Below, in pieces: positions 1 through 9,829 of a DNA stretch of 64,000 bases (the first letter of the stretch is position 1; each line of letters starts with the position of its first letter). The translations under genes and the position numbers were made by a program. This DNA is from Thamnaconus septentrionalis. Lineage: Eukaryota > Chordata > Actinopteri > Tetraodontiformes > Monacanthidae. A model generated the notes under the pieces. It was not told the DNA's origin, ran no database searches, and worked only from the letters and a program-made list of their open reading frames with translations. The DNA lies in the NCBI GenBank assembly GCA_009823395.1, contig CM020511.1, positions 17,260,001 through 17,324,000 on the forward strand, written 5' to 3'.

Positions 1-923
1 ATATAATCTCTCCTTACAAAGTAAATTGGATCTTATCACTTGTACTGCTGGACAGAGTTATTTTAGGCACTTGGATATCTAATAAAACACTGCAGTTCTA
101 TGGTGTTATTGTTAGTGCATGGAGTGAGTGCCACCACAACCAGCATCGTGCTGTCTACTGTTTTTCTGCTGAATTTCAAAACACAGCAATGGCAAAAGAC
201 GGAGACACATTATGATAATATCCCGTTTTTTGCAGCTTGTTAAGCATTTGCACTTGACTTATCAAAACAATACATCTTCCACCTAATGTGGTACGAAACT
301 GCTCAACATTCAAATAAAAATTTAGCACGCTAAACCACCACCATCTCATTTGTTAACAATTTTTTAGGCTATGGTATATTGCAAGCAAATTAAAGCGGAT
401 GAGAAGAAAAATCCTCATCAACCAAAATTCACCAGTACTGCCCTTCCAGTGCAGCCTCGACCAGTTCACATGACATATTTGAAACTACGGTATATGTTTT
501 TACTTCGCTCTTTGAGGACAAGTCAAAGTCAAACCTATAGCTCATTCCATGTGTGGGTGTCTCCATTCATTTTCTCCTGACTTCCAATTTAGAGGGTTTG
601 AAAAAAGAAAAGAAAAAAACACTAAACCCCATGGCATTGACCTCTGCTGCAGCCATGAATAATGGGTCCTATTAGGTGCAAGGTAGTGCACTTTGAGAAA
701 ACTAGTCATTTCTGCTGCAGGTCTGGTTAATGTAGATGCGACACAGAGTGACACATTTGGTGGAATGCTTAGCAAATGTTCAAAATTACAGATAGTGACT
801 TGCATCTTGACCACGTGTGTATCAACTTTTTTTTCAGTCCTGCAGGTTTTAAATTGACATGACAAGATGTGTAATGTTAATACCAGTACCCTGTTTTCAC
901 TGTTAACAAGTACATGTTTTAAT

Positions 924-961
<38 letters not shown>

Positions 962-2133
962 GTTATTAATCTTTTTTTTTTTTTTTTAAAAACGCTCAGT
1001 GGAAGAGTTCTTCTTTTTTGAGATGCAAGTATCTAAAAAAACAAAACAAAACTAAGTGTCATTGATGTTGTTTTAAATTTGCAAATTCAACCAACATGGA
1101 AACAAGTATTTATCGCTGATCACAGTACTGTTAAGATATGAACCTAAGTTTCAACAAAACAGCCAATATACACACACCCATAACATTTAACAAAACAAAT
1201 AACTCAGGGACCAGTCACACTTGAAAGACTACATTATAATAATGACAATTTCTAATTAGAATAGCCGGTCTCAGAGATAGGCTGCCAAAGGTGGAGCTGA
1301 ATATTACTCACCAGTCTTCAGTATAAAAACGTTTCTTTCCCCAGCCCTGCCCTCAAATTATTTCCATCGCAACACAAATTAAGAGCAATTAGCGTAGAGC
1401 TTAAATACCTCACACTGACTGATATGAAATCATTAAGTCACCTCAACCAGGACCCCACGCCCGCTTTTTTTTCTTGACCCTTTTCTTGTCTCTGTGTCTT
1501 GTTCACTCTCCATCAATAGGCCCTCACTCAGGGCAAACTTCACACTTCATTAATGAATTCATCAGATAAAAGCTGAGTATTGATTTTCAGTAATGGCTTT
1601 ACAAATCTGTTGGACACCTTGCTTTAGGGATAATTAAAAATAATGTGTATTTGTAATAAATCATCTTTAAAAGGGTCAAAAGTCTCCTCGGTTATGTGGG
1701 ATGTAGGTTACAATATCAACAAACTGGCTGTAACATGCCTGGTAATTAAGGACACTAAAGGACAAGTTTTATGATAAAACACAGAGAAGAAAGTGGACCA
1801 AAACAGAACATATATGATATTTTCAAATGATATATGGATAGGTGGTGATTGTAAACAAAATGTTTCAGTTTGACCAGATTTGCAAAATGTTCTGTCAGCC
1901 TCTTTCAGTCATAAATTATACCAAATAAATTCCATGTACGGCAGGTTCCTTTATTAGACGCAGAAATAATCATCAGAATCATTGTTAAAGTAATACATTG
2001 TGCTTTGTTCTTTTTTCATTTTTTATTTTTTTTTTTGTCAAGAAAATCAATAGTGCTAAATGCCATTAGCAAAGTGACATTACTGGCTGTGTTCCCCTGT
2101 GGTGTCCTAAATGATTTGTCGATGGCCCTCAAA

Positions 2134-2135
<2 letters not shown>
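1..2135. other. No gene recognised; part may be conserved non-coding
   Basis: No coding exon is supported. About 1240-1640 is of even composition, with many short AATTA, TAATGA and ATTAG homeodomain-type sites and no repeat character, as seen in vertebrate conserved non-coding elements. Conservation itself was not tested. Confidence 0.35.
925..962. repeat. (ATT)n microsatellite
   Basis: About twelve ATT units followed by a T-run to about 989. Confidence 0.9.

Positions 2136-2173
<38 letters not shown>
2136..2173. repeat. (GA)n microsatellite
   Basis: Uninterrupted GA units with one AAA break near the end. Confidence 0.9.
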
Positions 2174-2174
<1 letters not shown>

Positions 2175-2449
2175 TTATAACCTAAGAGTGGTTATTTTTC
2201 CATCCTTCAGGGACATGGATAAAAGAGCTGAGATGGTTTGATGTAACTTCAGGTTTGCAAGTCACTGAATGTGTGCTCATCACAAGTGCCTGGAAGAGAA
2301 TGTGCCTTTTTTTTAAAGGACTTTCTTGACAAAAGAACAAACACAAAATCACAGCAGCCAAAAAATAGAGAGAGATTTCATTGCACGTCACACCAACTAA
2401 TGTCTAACTAACAAACATGGACAGAAGGGGACGTTACATTATGCTCATT

Positions 2450-3455
2450 GCCTTTAAGTGATCAGGGCTGTGAATTGCAACCTGTCAAAATAGTCGAGAA
2501 CGAGAGGGTCGCGTCCCTGCGCCTTCGGGTTGGGGACAGGTCTCTCACTGTGATTTCGGCCTGTGGCCCGAATAGCAGTGCAGAGTACCCGGCCTTCTTG
2601 GAGTCCTTGGGAGGGGTGCTGGATGGTGCTCCGACTGGGGACTCCGTTGTTCTGCTGGGGGACTTCAACGCACATGTGGACAGCGACAGTGCGACCTGGA
2701 GAGGCGTGATTGGGAGGAACGGCCTCCCTGATCTGAACCCGAATGGTGTTCTGTTGCTGGACTTCTGTGCTAGTCACAGTTTGTCCGTGACGAATACCAT
2801 GTTCGACCACAGGGGTGTCCACCGGTGCACTTGGCATCAGGATGCCCTGGGGCGGAGGTCGATGATCGACTTTGTCATTGTGTCGTCTGACCTCCGTCCC
2901 CGTGTCTTGGACACTCGGGTGAAGAGAGGGGCTGAGCTGTCAACTGATCACTACCTGGTGGTGAGCTGGATCCGCTGGCGGACGAGGAGACCGGAAAGAC
3001 CCGGTAGGCCCAAACGTATTGTGAGGGTCTGTTGGGAACATCTGGTTGAGCCCTCTGTCAGTGCAGTCTTCAACTCTCACCTCCGGGAGAGCTTCTCCCA
3101 GATCCCGGGGGAGATTGGAGACATTGAGTCCGAATGGACCATGGGAGCTTGGAGTAGAGCCACTGCTCCTCTGCATTGAGAGGGGCCAGCTGAGGTGGCT
3201 CGGGCATCTGTTCCGGATGCCTCCTGGACGCCTCCCTGGGCAGGTGTTCCGGGCATGTCCCACCGGGAGGAGGCCTCGGGGAAGACCCAGGACACGCTGG
3301 AGGGACTATGTCTCCCGGCTGGCCTGGGAACGCCTTGGGGTCCCGCCGGATGAGCTGGAGGAGGTGACTGGGGCCAGGGAAGTCTGGGCATCTCTGCTTA
3401 GGCTGCTGCCCCGGCGACCCGACTCCGGATAATGCGGTAGAAGAAGAAGAAGATT
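2450..3455 (+). mobile_element. Non-LTR retrotransposon fragment: endonuclease joined to C-terminal end
   Basis: The frame 2448-3179 encodes an endonuclease/exonuclease/phosphatase-type LINE endonuclease: Leu-Gly-Asp-Phe-Asn-Ala-His at about residues 71-77, a Gly-Arg-Arg-Ser-Met-Ile-Asp-Phe stretch, and the catalytic Ser-Thr-Asp-His near residue 165. From about 3150 the sequence jumps to the extreme C-terminus of the polyprotein (Gln-Leu-Arg-Trp-Leu-Gly-His-Leu, Gly-Arg-Arg-Pro-Arg-Gly-Arg-Pro) in another frame, ending at 3432 with a (GAA)n tail. The reverse transcriptase is missing. The copy is much more GC-rich than its surroundings. It looks like a fish RTE/Rex-type LINE; the clade is from memory. 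Confidence 0.8.
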
Positions 3456-5454
3456 GAACAATGTAAAAGGTCTTTTGACCTATAGTTTTCTGCCTAGATT
3501 GAGTACAAAAACAATTTTAATGCAAATGGTCGGTCCTAATGATGCAGAAAAGGAAAAGTACTTTTTTGCATCATAAACCTCATCTCTCAAATATGCTGGG
3601 GCATTCCATTAACTCGTTGATTATTCAAATTCAAGATCCCACCTGGCAGGCCATGGGCTTCTCTTGGCAAACTGGGTCAATGAACATGAGCTGGTCAGAA
3701 GTTAACTCTAATGTAAATTTTTGAGCATCACTTCAGAGCTTTCCACCCAGGAAATGACTGATGACTTCGGTCTGAATGGCTGCCGCTGCGGATGAAGACA
3801 AGAGGCTTTATGATGCATGGGCATCGCACATCTCTAATTAACCTTCACACCACACTAATTAATTATATTCTATCAAGGTCATGCTTTAGTAATGTTTTAC
3901 TTTAATTTGTTTAAATTAAACAATAAATAAAGCTTCAACATTATGTACTAATATATAGGGTCTAACAATTTCTTCACCAAGCAATGTTATTATATGCAAT
4001 ATTTCTTCAATGAAAATGGTGGTTTGACCATTGTATTGTTATTTTCCAAAATTGTGTGTATGAAGAATAAAGAAAGACAGAAGTTTAGCTTGCATCAGTG
4101 CACTCATATTCTTGCAAGCGGAAAACTTCAGTCTTCTGTGGCGGCCACCTGTTGTTGAGAGCCTGCTTTGTGTTTTCCTCTGTTTGTGTGTGCGCGCGCG
4201 CACACATACGGGACGGTGTCATGATAGAACGCGCGCATCAAAAGCAACAGTTTCCACCTGCTGTCACACTGTACAGTCCTGGTTACAGTTGTGTGGCTGC
4301 CTGTGTCTTACAGTCACTCTGCTGTCCCATATTCTCCGGGGCTGACAATGGAGCGGCCGCAACTTCCTCATTTGAATGGGCGGTCTTGTCCACTATGCGC
4401 ATGCGATCTTAGTAGATCACCCTCAACACATAAACCAACAAGACATGCACTCTATTAGCATGCACAAGCAGTTTAGCGCCTGCTATTCCAAATCTTACTA
4501 AATCAGGCCCCATAGCTGTGTAATCTGACATAGTTACCGTCATGAATGACAAAATAAAAACAATAGTTTTATGATCGTGGCATGAGGCTTTGAAAATAGG
4601 CTGGCACAAGTACTAGCCAGTATCTATGTGATATCTGGCCGATCAAACAGTGTTTTGGTTGGTATGTAAAGTGTAGTAGAATAAACAAGGAAAACAGGCC
4701 ATAGGATACACACAGACACCTGCAGGAGTGCATTTTTAATAAATTGACGAGGAACCTGACAATACAGATACTTGCAAAATGTATAACATCAAATCATATT
4801 TTTAAATGGTGACAATAGACTATTTTATCACCAGGTATACCAATGGGGTGTGTGTGTGTGTACAAAGACATATTGGAGTCTTTTACTTAGAATGGATAGT
4901 GTAGAATCACAATAAAGAATGTCTAAGCTGATGAAAATTTATCAATAAAACTTCTTGCAGAGATGTGGTTGAAAATTTACGTTTACAAGAATAAGTAGCC
5001 ATTTTATTGATGTAAAGCAGATACAGTATATGCAAGAATTTGTGTTAATGGAAAGTAAATATAATATCCAACAAAACTCTTGCCTCTCACCTTACTTCTG
5101 TGAGGAAAGCAAACACATAAAGTATATGAGAAAAGTGCTCAGTTGCTATTTTTTAAAAATTATTATTATACTATTATTTCAGTACTACTAATCTCTGAGT
5201 AAACTTTTGGAACTGACATTTTCAGTGCAAACAGCAATTAATTTACAGCACAATCATGAAACCTGTGTCTTAAATCACAATCAATCCAAACTCTCTTTGA
5301 TTGGTTAAGAAATTCACTGTAATTTTGAAAAGCAATTCTCAATTTCCATCAGATAAAGTGTATGTAGTATATTATATTAGTATAGTATGTGTGGTTTGTC
5401 GCATCCAAACTACTAGAAATAGTCCTCTTTGTCATGATGAAGGAGATGATGATG
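3456..5454. other. 3' flank of gene 2, no exon found
   Basis: I searched for the second-half exon of gene 2 domain 4 (Cys-Ala-Val-Ile, Gly-Met-Glu-Gly-Arg-Tyr and Leu-Cys-Glu-Val codons) and found none. A minus-strand AATAAA lies at 5003-5008. About 4330-4520 ends in TCTTACTAAATCAGGCCCCA, which resembles a transposon end, but the element is not defined. Confidence 0.4.
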
Positions 5455-8400
5455 TTACCTGGGATTAATATTGCCATTGTGAGCTAGAGAATTTCCAATG
5501 CGGATTTCAGCACCACCAATCCTTTTATAGTGTTGATCTTGCCGGATGATAACTGTCACATTGTTGATTTTATATGCCTTCAAAAGGTCCAGTCTCCACC
5601 ATGAATTAATATAATTCATTGTTGTACTGCAGGATCCATGTTGCCAGTTGCTGTCAGGATTTCCATCAATAGCTTTTTCGGGACTGGCATTCCCAGACTG
5701 ACTGGACTGTGTGGCTATTCCTCCCTTTGCAATATTTGTTTCTAACACAAATTGAAGGAGATCATTCAACATTGAAACATTCATTGTGACAAAATAATCA
5801 AAAACAAAAATCTAAAATCAACGAAATCTAAGCTTCTAATCACCAATTGCCGCGGGCTCTTCAGAGGGCTGACCAGTGACTTTCACCTCACACAGTGTCA
5901 AGTATTGCTTCTTTCCAGGAATTACAATGTTTATGTAGCGGCCTACCATTCCATTACATTTGTATGAGTTGGTCAACCCAGGAGCAGGGTCTGAGATCAC
6001 AGCACACCTAATAATGAAGAACAAAATTCAGTTTAATTCTGTTTAGTTATTTTACTCAGTGTAAAGTCAATAGTGTTACCTTGAATTAGAAGTGCCATTT
6101 TTACGAAGAGAATTTCCAATGCGAATCTCAGCTCCGTTGATCCTTGTGTAGAATCGATCTTCACGGATGGTGACTATTACATTTTTGATTTTGTATGGCC
6201 TTAAGAGGTCCAGTCTCCACCATGAAGTTTCATAATTATGTGTCATGCTACACGAACCCCCTTGGATGTTGGTGTTATAGTTTCCGTCAACGGCTTTTTC
6301 AGGACCGGCATCTCCTGACTGACTGGACTGTGTTGCTATTCCTCTATTTGCAATATTTGTTTCTGCACACATCGATTAATTAAGAGGTAAGACATTGACA
6401 CCTTGTTTTGTCTGATGTTTGCACATTTTGAACATTTTGTGCTAAAACAATTAACATTGACACATATTATAATAATTAGAAGTAAAAGTAAAAGCAAATA
6501 TAGGGTTTAAGTCACCAGGTGGAGCAGGCTTTTCAGAGGGCTGACCAGTGACCTTCACTTCACATAATGTCAAGGATTGCCTCTTTCCAGGAATTACAAT
6601 GTTTATGTAGCGGCCCTCCATTCCATTGCATTTGTACACTTTGGTAGACCCAGGGGCAGGGTCTGAAATTATAGCACATCTGATGATAGAGGGGAAGATG
6701 CAACAGTGTTAAAGGATTGAAGAAATGTATAATTCCACTAAAGGTTTTGACCAAATAGTGACATAGGATGAAAGGTGAAATTCACGAGAGTCTTAATATG
6801 TAACATGAATAAGATAGATTTGTTTTAATCGTTCACAAACAATAAGTTTGATTCTCATTCAGTTGGAAATGGGGAATAATGGTACCTCGGATTAGCATTG
6901 CCATTGCCATTAAGAGAACTTCCAATGCGGATCTCAGCACCAGTAATCGCTTTGAAGTTATTATCTTCACGGACGGTGACTGATACAGTGTTGATTTTAT
7001 AGGTTTTCAAAAGGTCCAGTCTCCACCATGGATTTTGATCAAAATGTGTGGAGCTACAGGATCCATAGTTCCAGTTGCTGTCGGAGTTCCCATCAACGGC
7101 TTTGTCAGCACTGGCAGTTTGATACTGACTCGACTGAGTGGCTGTTCCTCCTATTGCAATATTTGTTTCTGTACAGTACCATAAGTTTTTATGTTGAAAC
7201 AGGTCATGACAGCAAATAAATCAATTTTTTTACTTGAGAAGTGAGAAGCCATTCTGTTTTTTCATTTGTTCAGTTTTTTTTTTTTTTCAAATTCACAGCT
7301 GGACTTTGTAACTAATATATTTAAGGAAAGCATATGATTCTAATCACCAGCTGGAAGAGGGTTTCCAGAGGGCTTGCCAGTGACTTTTACTTCACACAAT
7401 GTCAAGTATGTCTTCTTTCCAGGAATCACAATGTTTATGTAACGCCCTTCCATTCCATTGCAGTCATATGTGCTAGATAAACCCTGAGCAGGATTTAAAA
7501 TTAAGGCACATCTAGGGAAAAAGAATACAAAGATTTAAGATAATTCATGTTGAAGCACAACAATGTCACATTGTACTACAACAATCAGACCTACTGTAAT
7601 ACTTTCTCTAATGTAATAAAATTAACAAGTCAAATTTGGATTAACATTTTGATCCGTCCAGTATCCAGTATTAGACCCCTACCCAGATAAGTAGTCAATG
7701 ATAAGGTACAACATTTGGTACTATAAGTTCAACAATTGGGTTTAAAACTAAACACAAACCATAATGCCTGATTTTAATATTCAGTTTAGGTGTTTGACAT
7801 CACCTTGGATTAATATTGCCATTGTTTTCAAGAGAATTCCCAATGCGGATCTCGGCACCATCAATACTTTTGTAGAATCCATCTTCGCGGATGGTGACTG
7901 TCACAGTCTTAATTTGATGTGTCTTCAAAACGTCCAGTCTCCACCATGGATTTATTTCAGTCCTTGTGACACTACATGATCCTTGTTTTACATTGGTGTC
8001 ATAATTTCCATCAATTGCGTTGTCAGCATTGTAGGTCCCCTGCTGACTAGACTGAGTGGCTCTTCCACCTTTTGCGATATTTGTATCTAGAGCAGGGTTT
8101 AGATTTAAGTTAATCAAATATTCATATAAAAATGGTTCAGTAGTATTCAAAACAAGTCCAACTTTCTCCATCTCTTCACAAAAGAACATGTTAATTTACA
8201 TGTGAAAGGAAAACCACGGATCAGAGATCTTTAGAGAGTATCTCAACTCTACCATCCAGCTTCAGCTGCTCTAATACAAACTGACAGATATGGGAGTTAC
8301 ATATGGCAATGTGTTATGGACTGCATTGTCCGACACTGTGGTGAGTAGCACTGGATTGCCCCAGGAGACTGTACCCTCTCCATGTCTGTTCACCCTGTGC

Positions 8401-9438
8401 ACATCAGACTTTAAATACAGCTTAGAGTCCACACCTTCAGGGAACTATGGTTGGACTTTGTTGAATGGTGTGACTCTCACCATCTCCACCTCAACACCAC
8501 CAAAACTAAGGATACGTTCTGACTGCAGGGAAATATGGCCTAACTCAGAGATCTGGAGATTAGTGCATTTCTTTCTTTATAAGTTTTATGGAGAAGTGGT
8601 CACAGATGTAGTTAAACATTCTTCTTGTCATTAGGAAATCCTAAATAAAGTCGGTGTCAGTGAAGCCACTTACATCACCATCCCACCACTGTTGACTCTG
8701 ACCCTGCTTTAAAACACTCCATTGTAAAGATGTTGCACTAAAGGTTGTGTTGCACCACAAAAGGCCAGAGGAAAAAATACGTCCCTCTTCTTTTCGAAAC
8801 ACACGTCTAGAGGGGATAACTCCGCGTCTACTTCCATTAACACAATGCATGCCTGCGTGGTCATGTAACCTCAGGATCTCTTTTGCGCATGCAGGCCACT
8901 TCAGCGTCACATTTTAAACACTGTTTAAAATCAAAACTGCTAGAAGTCACATTAAATGTGTAATATGAACAAGCACACGAAAATTGGATTTCTCAAAAAA
9001 ACAAAAAAGAACCTACAAAAAAAAAAACTTAATTGTGCCATGAGTGACAGGTCCTGAGCAGGCTACTGTCAATAATAGATAATGCACTGCATCCGTTGCA
9101 CAAAACTATTCAGACAGAGAAGCAGCTTTCCCCACTGACATAGATCATTTCTTCTTTATACTATGCAGCTTCTTAACTCCACACAGAGGAAATCATCACT
9201 GATGAGCCCTCAGTACCCACTACTTACACTTCTGTTCTATCTAGCTCATGAAACATCTTTTTTTTTTTTTATCATGTGTTGCTACTTGGTTTTACATTTT
9301 CAATGCAGTATCCTTACCAGTAATAATAAGGATATGGACACAAACGGTATTTGCTTTAGTTGAAATTCCTTAGTAAAGATTCTTTCCGTAGCCTTCAGTC
9401 TGAGCAAACAAGATGAGGAGCAAAGCCAGAACCTTCAT
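5455..9438 (-). CDS. Gene 2: secreted F-type lectin with 3.5 modules, possibly degenerating
   Basis: A paralogue of gene 1 lying downstream in the same orientation. The signal exon (ATG 9436-9438, ends 9393) is followed by modules at 7348-8086, 6516-7168, 5844-6362 and a half module at 5459-5741, all open and in standard phases. Two oddities suggest decay or unusual processing. The signal-exon donor is GC (GAAG|GCTACG) where gene 1 has GT. No second-half exon for module 4 can be found between 5455 and the start of the window. If the last donor is not used, an in-frame TAA inside it (5455-5457) ends the protein at about 557 residues. A GC-AG intron is possible but this donor is weak in other positions too. 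It could be a functional short lectin with a diverged last exon, or a pseudogene in progress. Confidence 0.6.
5459..5741 (-). CDS. Gene 2 F-type lectin domain 4, N-terminal half only
   Basis: A single 283 bp first-half exon with the intact binding loop Arg-Gln-Asp-Gln-His-Tyr-Lys-Arg and an intact GTAACA donor. No matching second-half exon is visible downstream to position 1. Without it the domain lacks the partner of Cys38 and the Gly-Met-Glu-Gly-Arg-Tyr half, so it should not fold as a normal F-type lectin. Confidence 0.85.
5844..6362 (-). CDS. Gene 2 F-type lectin domain 3
   Basis: Exons 6080-6362 and 5844-6007, separated by only 72 bp, the shortest intron in the locus. The binding loop Arg-Glu-Asp-Arg-Phe-Tyr-Thr-Arg is intact; Met at the His site. 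The usual Asn-Pro-Trp-Trp is Thr-Ser-Trp-Trp and the module ends Asn-Ser rather than Asn-Pro. Confidence 0.9.
6516..7168 (-). CDS. Gene 2 F-type lectin domain 2
   Basis: Exons 6886-7168 and 6516-6679. The binding loop is Arg-Glu-Asp-Asn-Asn-Phe-Lys-Ala, with the second Arg lost. The first-exon donor is GTACCA, which is weak outside the GT. Ser-Ser-Leu replaces Asn-Ser-Leu near the end of the first half. The second exon is standard. Confidence 0.9.
7348..8086 (-). CDS. Gene 2 F-type lectin domain 1
   Basis: Exons 7804-8086 (283 bp) and 7348-7511 (164 bp). The binding loop is Arg-Glu-Asp-Gly-Phe-Tyr-Lys-Ser, with the second Arg lost; Val at the His site. The first-exon donor is GTGATG. The second exon starts Arg-Cys-Ala-Leu-Ile-Leu-Asn and keeps Gly-Met-Glu-Gly-Arg-Tyr and all Cys. 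Confidence 0.9.
8300..8530 (+). mobile_element. LINE reverse-transcriptase remnant in gene 2 intron 2
   Basis: The plus strand encodes Ser-Thr-Gly-Leu-Pro-Gln-Glu-Thr-Val, then Leu-Phe-Thr-Leu and Ser-Asp-Phe, followed after a short gap by Val-Glu-Trp-Cys-Asp-Ser-His-His-Leu. These match parts of fish LINE reverse transcriptases. The intervening catalytic palm segment (Asp-Asp) is absent, so it is an internally deleted fossil. It lies antisense between the signal exon and domain 1 of gene 2. Confidence 0.6.
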
Positions 9439-9439
9439 C
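9393..9439 (-). CDS. Gene 2 signal-peptide exon with GC donor
   Basis: Encodes Met-Lys-Val-Leu-Ala then a Leu/Ile-rich core and Ala-Gln-Thr-Glu, 15 codons plus one base, clearly homologous to the gene 1 signal exon. Where gene 1 reads GAAG|GTAACAG, this reads GAAG|GCTACGG. If not spliced, the frame continues for six codons and stops. Confidence 0.65.
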
Positions 9440-9615
9440 CTTTGAAGAAAGTGCCATAATTAATGTGCAAAACTTTGCAAAATTAAGCAAAACTTTTTAC
9501 CAACTCAAAACATTTTTAGTAAATGAACTTGAATAATTAATGAGCAAAGTCACAACATTTCTTAAACCATTATATTAAATTGACGACAAGTTCAGTGAAC
9601 CTATTTGAGACCTAC

Positions 9616-9648
9616 TTGTAAAGTCTGGAACATTCAGAAGGGTCTGTG
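9616..9648 (-). other. Probable non-coding 5' UTR exon of gene 2
   Basis: The donor is TTTACAA|GTAGGT on the minus strand, at the same place relative to the TATA box as in gene 1. The acceptor TTCTTCAAAG precedes the signal exon by one base before the ATG. The 5' edge is estimated. Confidence 0.4.
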
Positions 9649-9671
9649 ATGTTAATCTATTCCACGCAGGT

Positions 9672-9679
9672 CTTTTATG
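9672..9679 (-). promoter_or_regulatory. TATA-like box of gene 2
   Basis: Reads CATAAAAG on the minus strand at the position matching the gene 1 TATA box. Flanks share long matching stretches with gene 1 (AGACATCCGTTT and CAAGGCATTGG read on the plus strand). Confidence 0.5.
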
Positions 9680-9829
9680 TGTTTCAGGCAGGATAGACAT
9701 CCGTTTCATCAGGTAACATCCTAGTTAAGAGAGTTGATTTTGCACTGTTTCCACAAGGCATTGGCTTGTCAATAATACCTTGTTGGTAAACTTAATCAGC
9801 TCACATTTGCATATTTGTTTTGTGTACTC

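Noticed and set aside
2454..2837. Minus-strand frames opposite the LINE endonuclease
   Set aside because: Shadows of the GC-rich plus-strand endonuclease frame.
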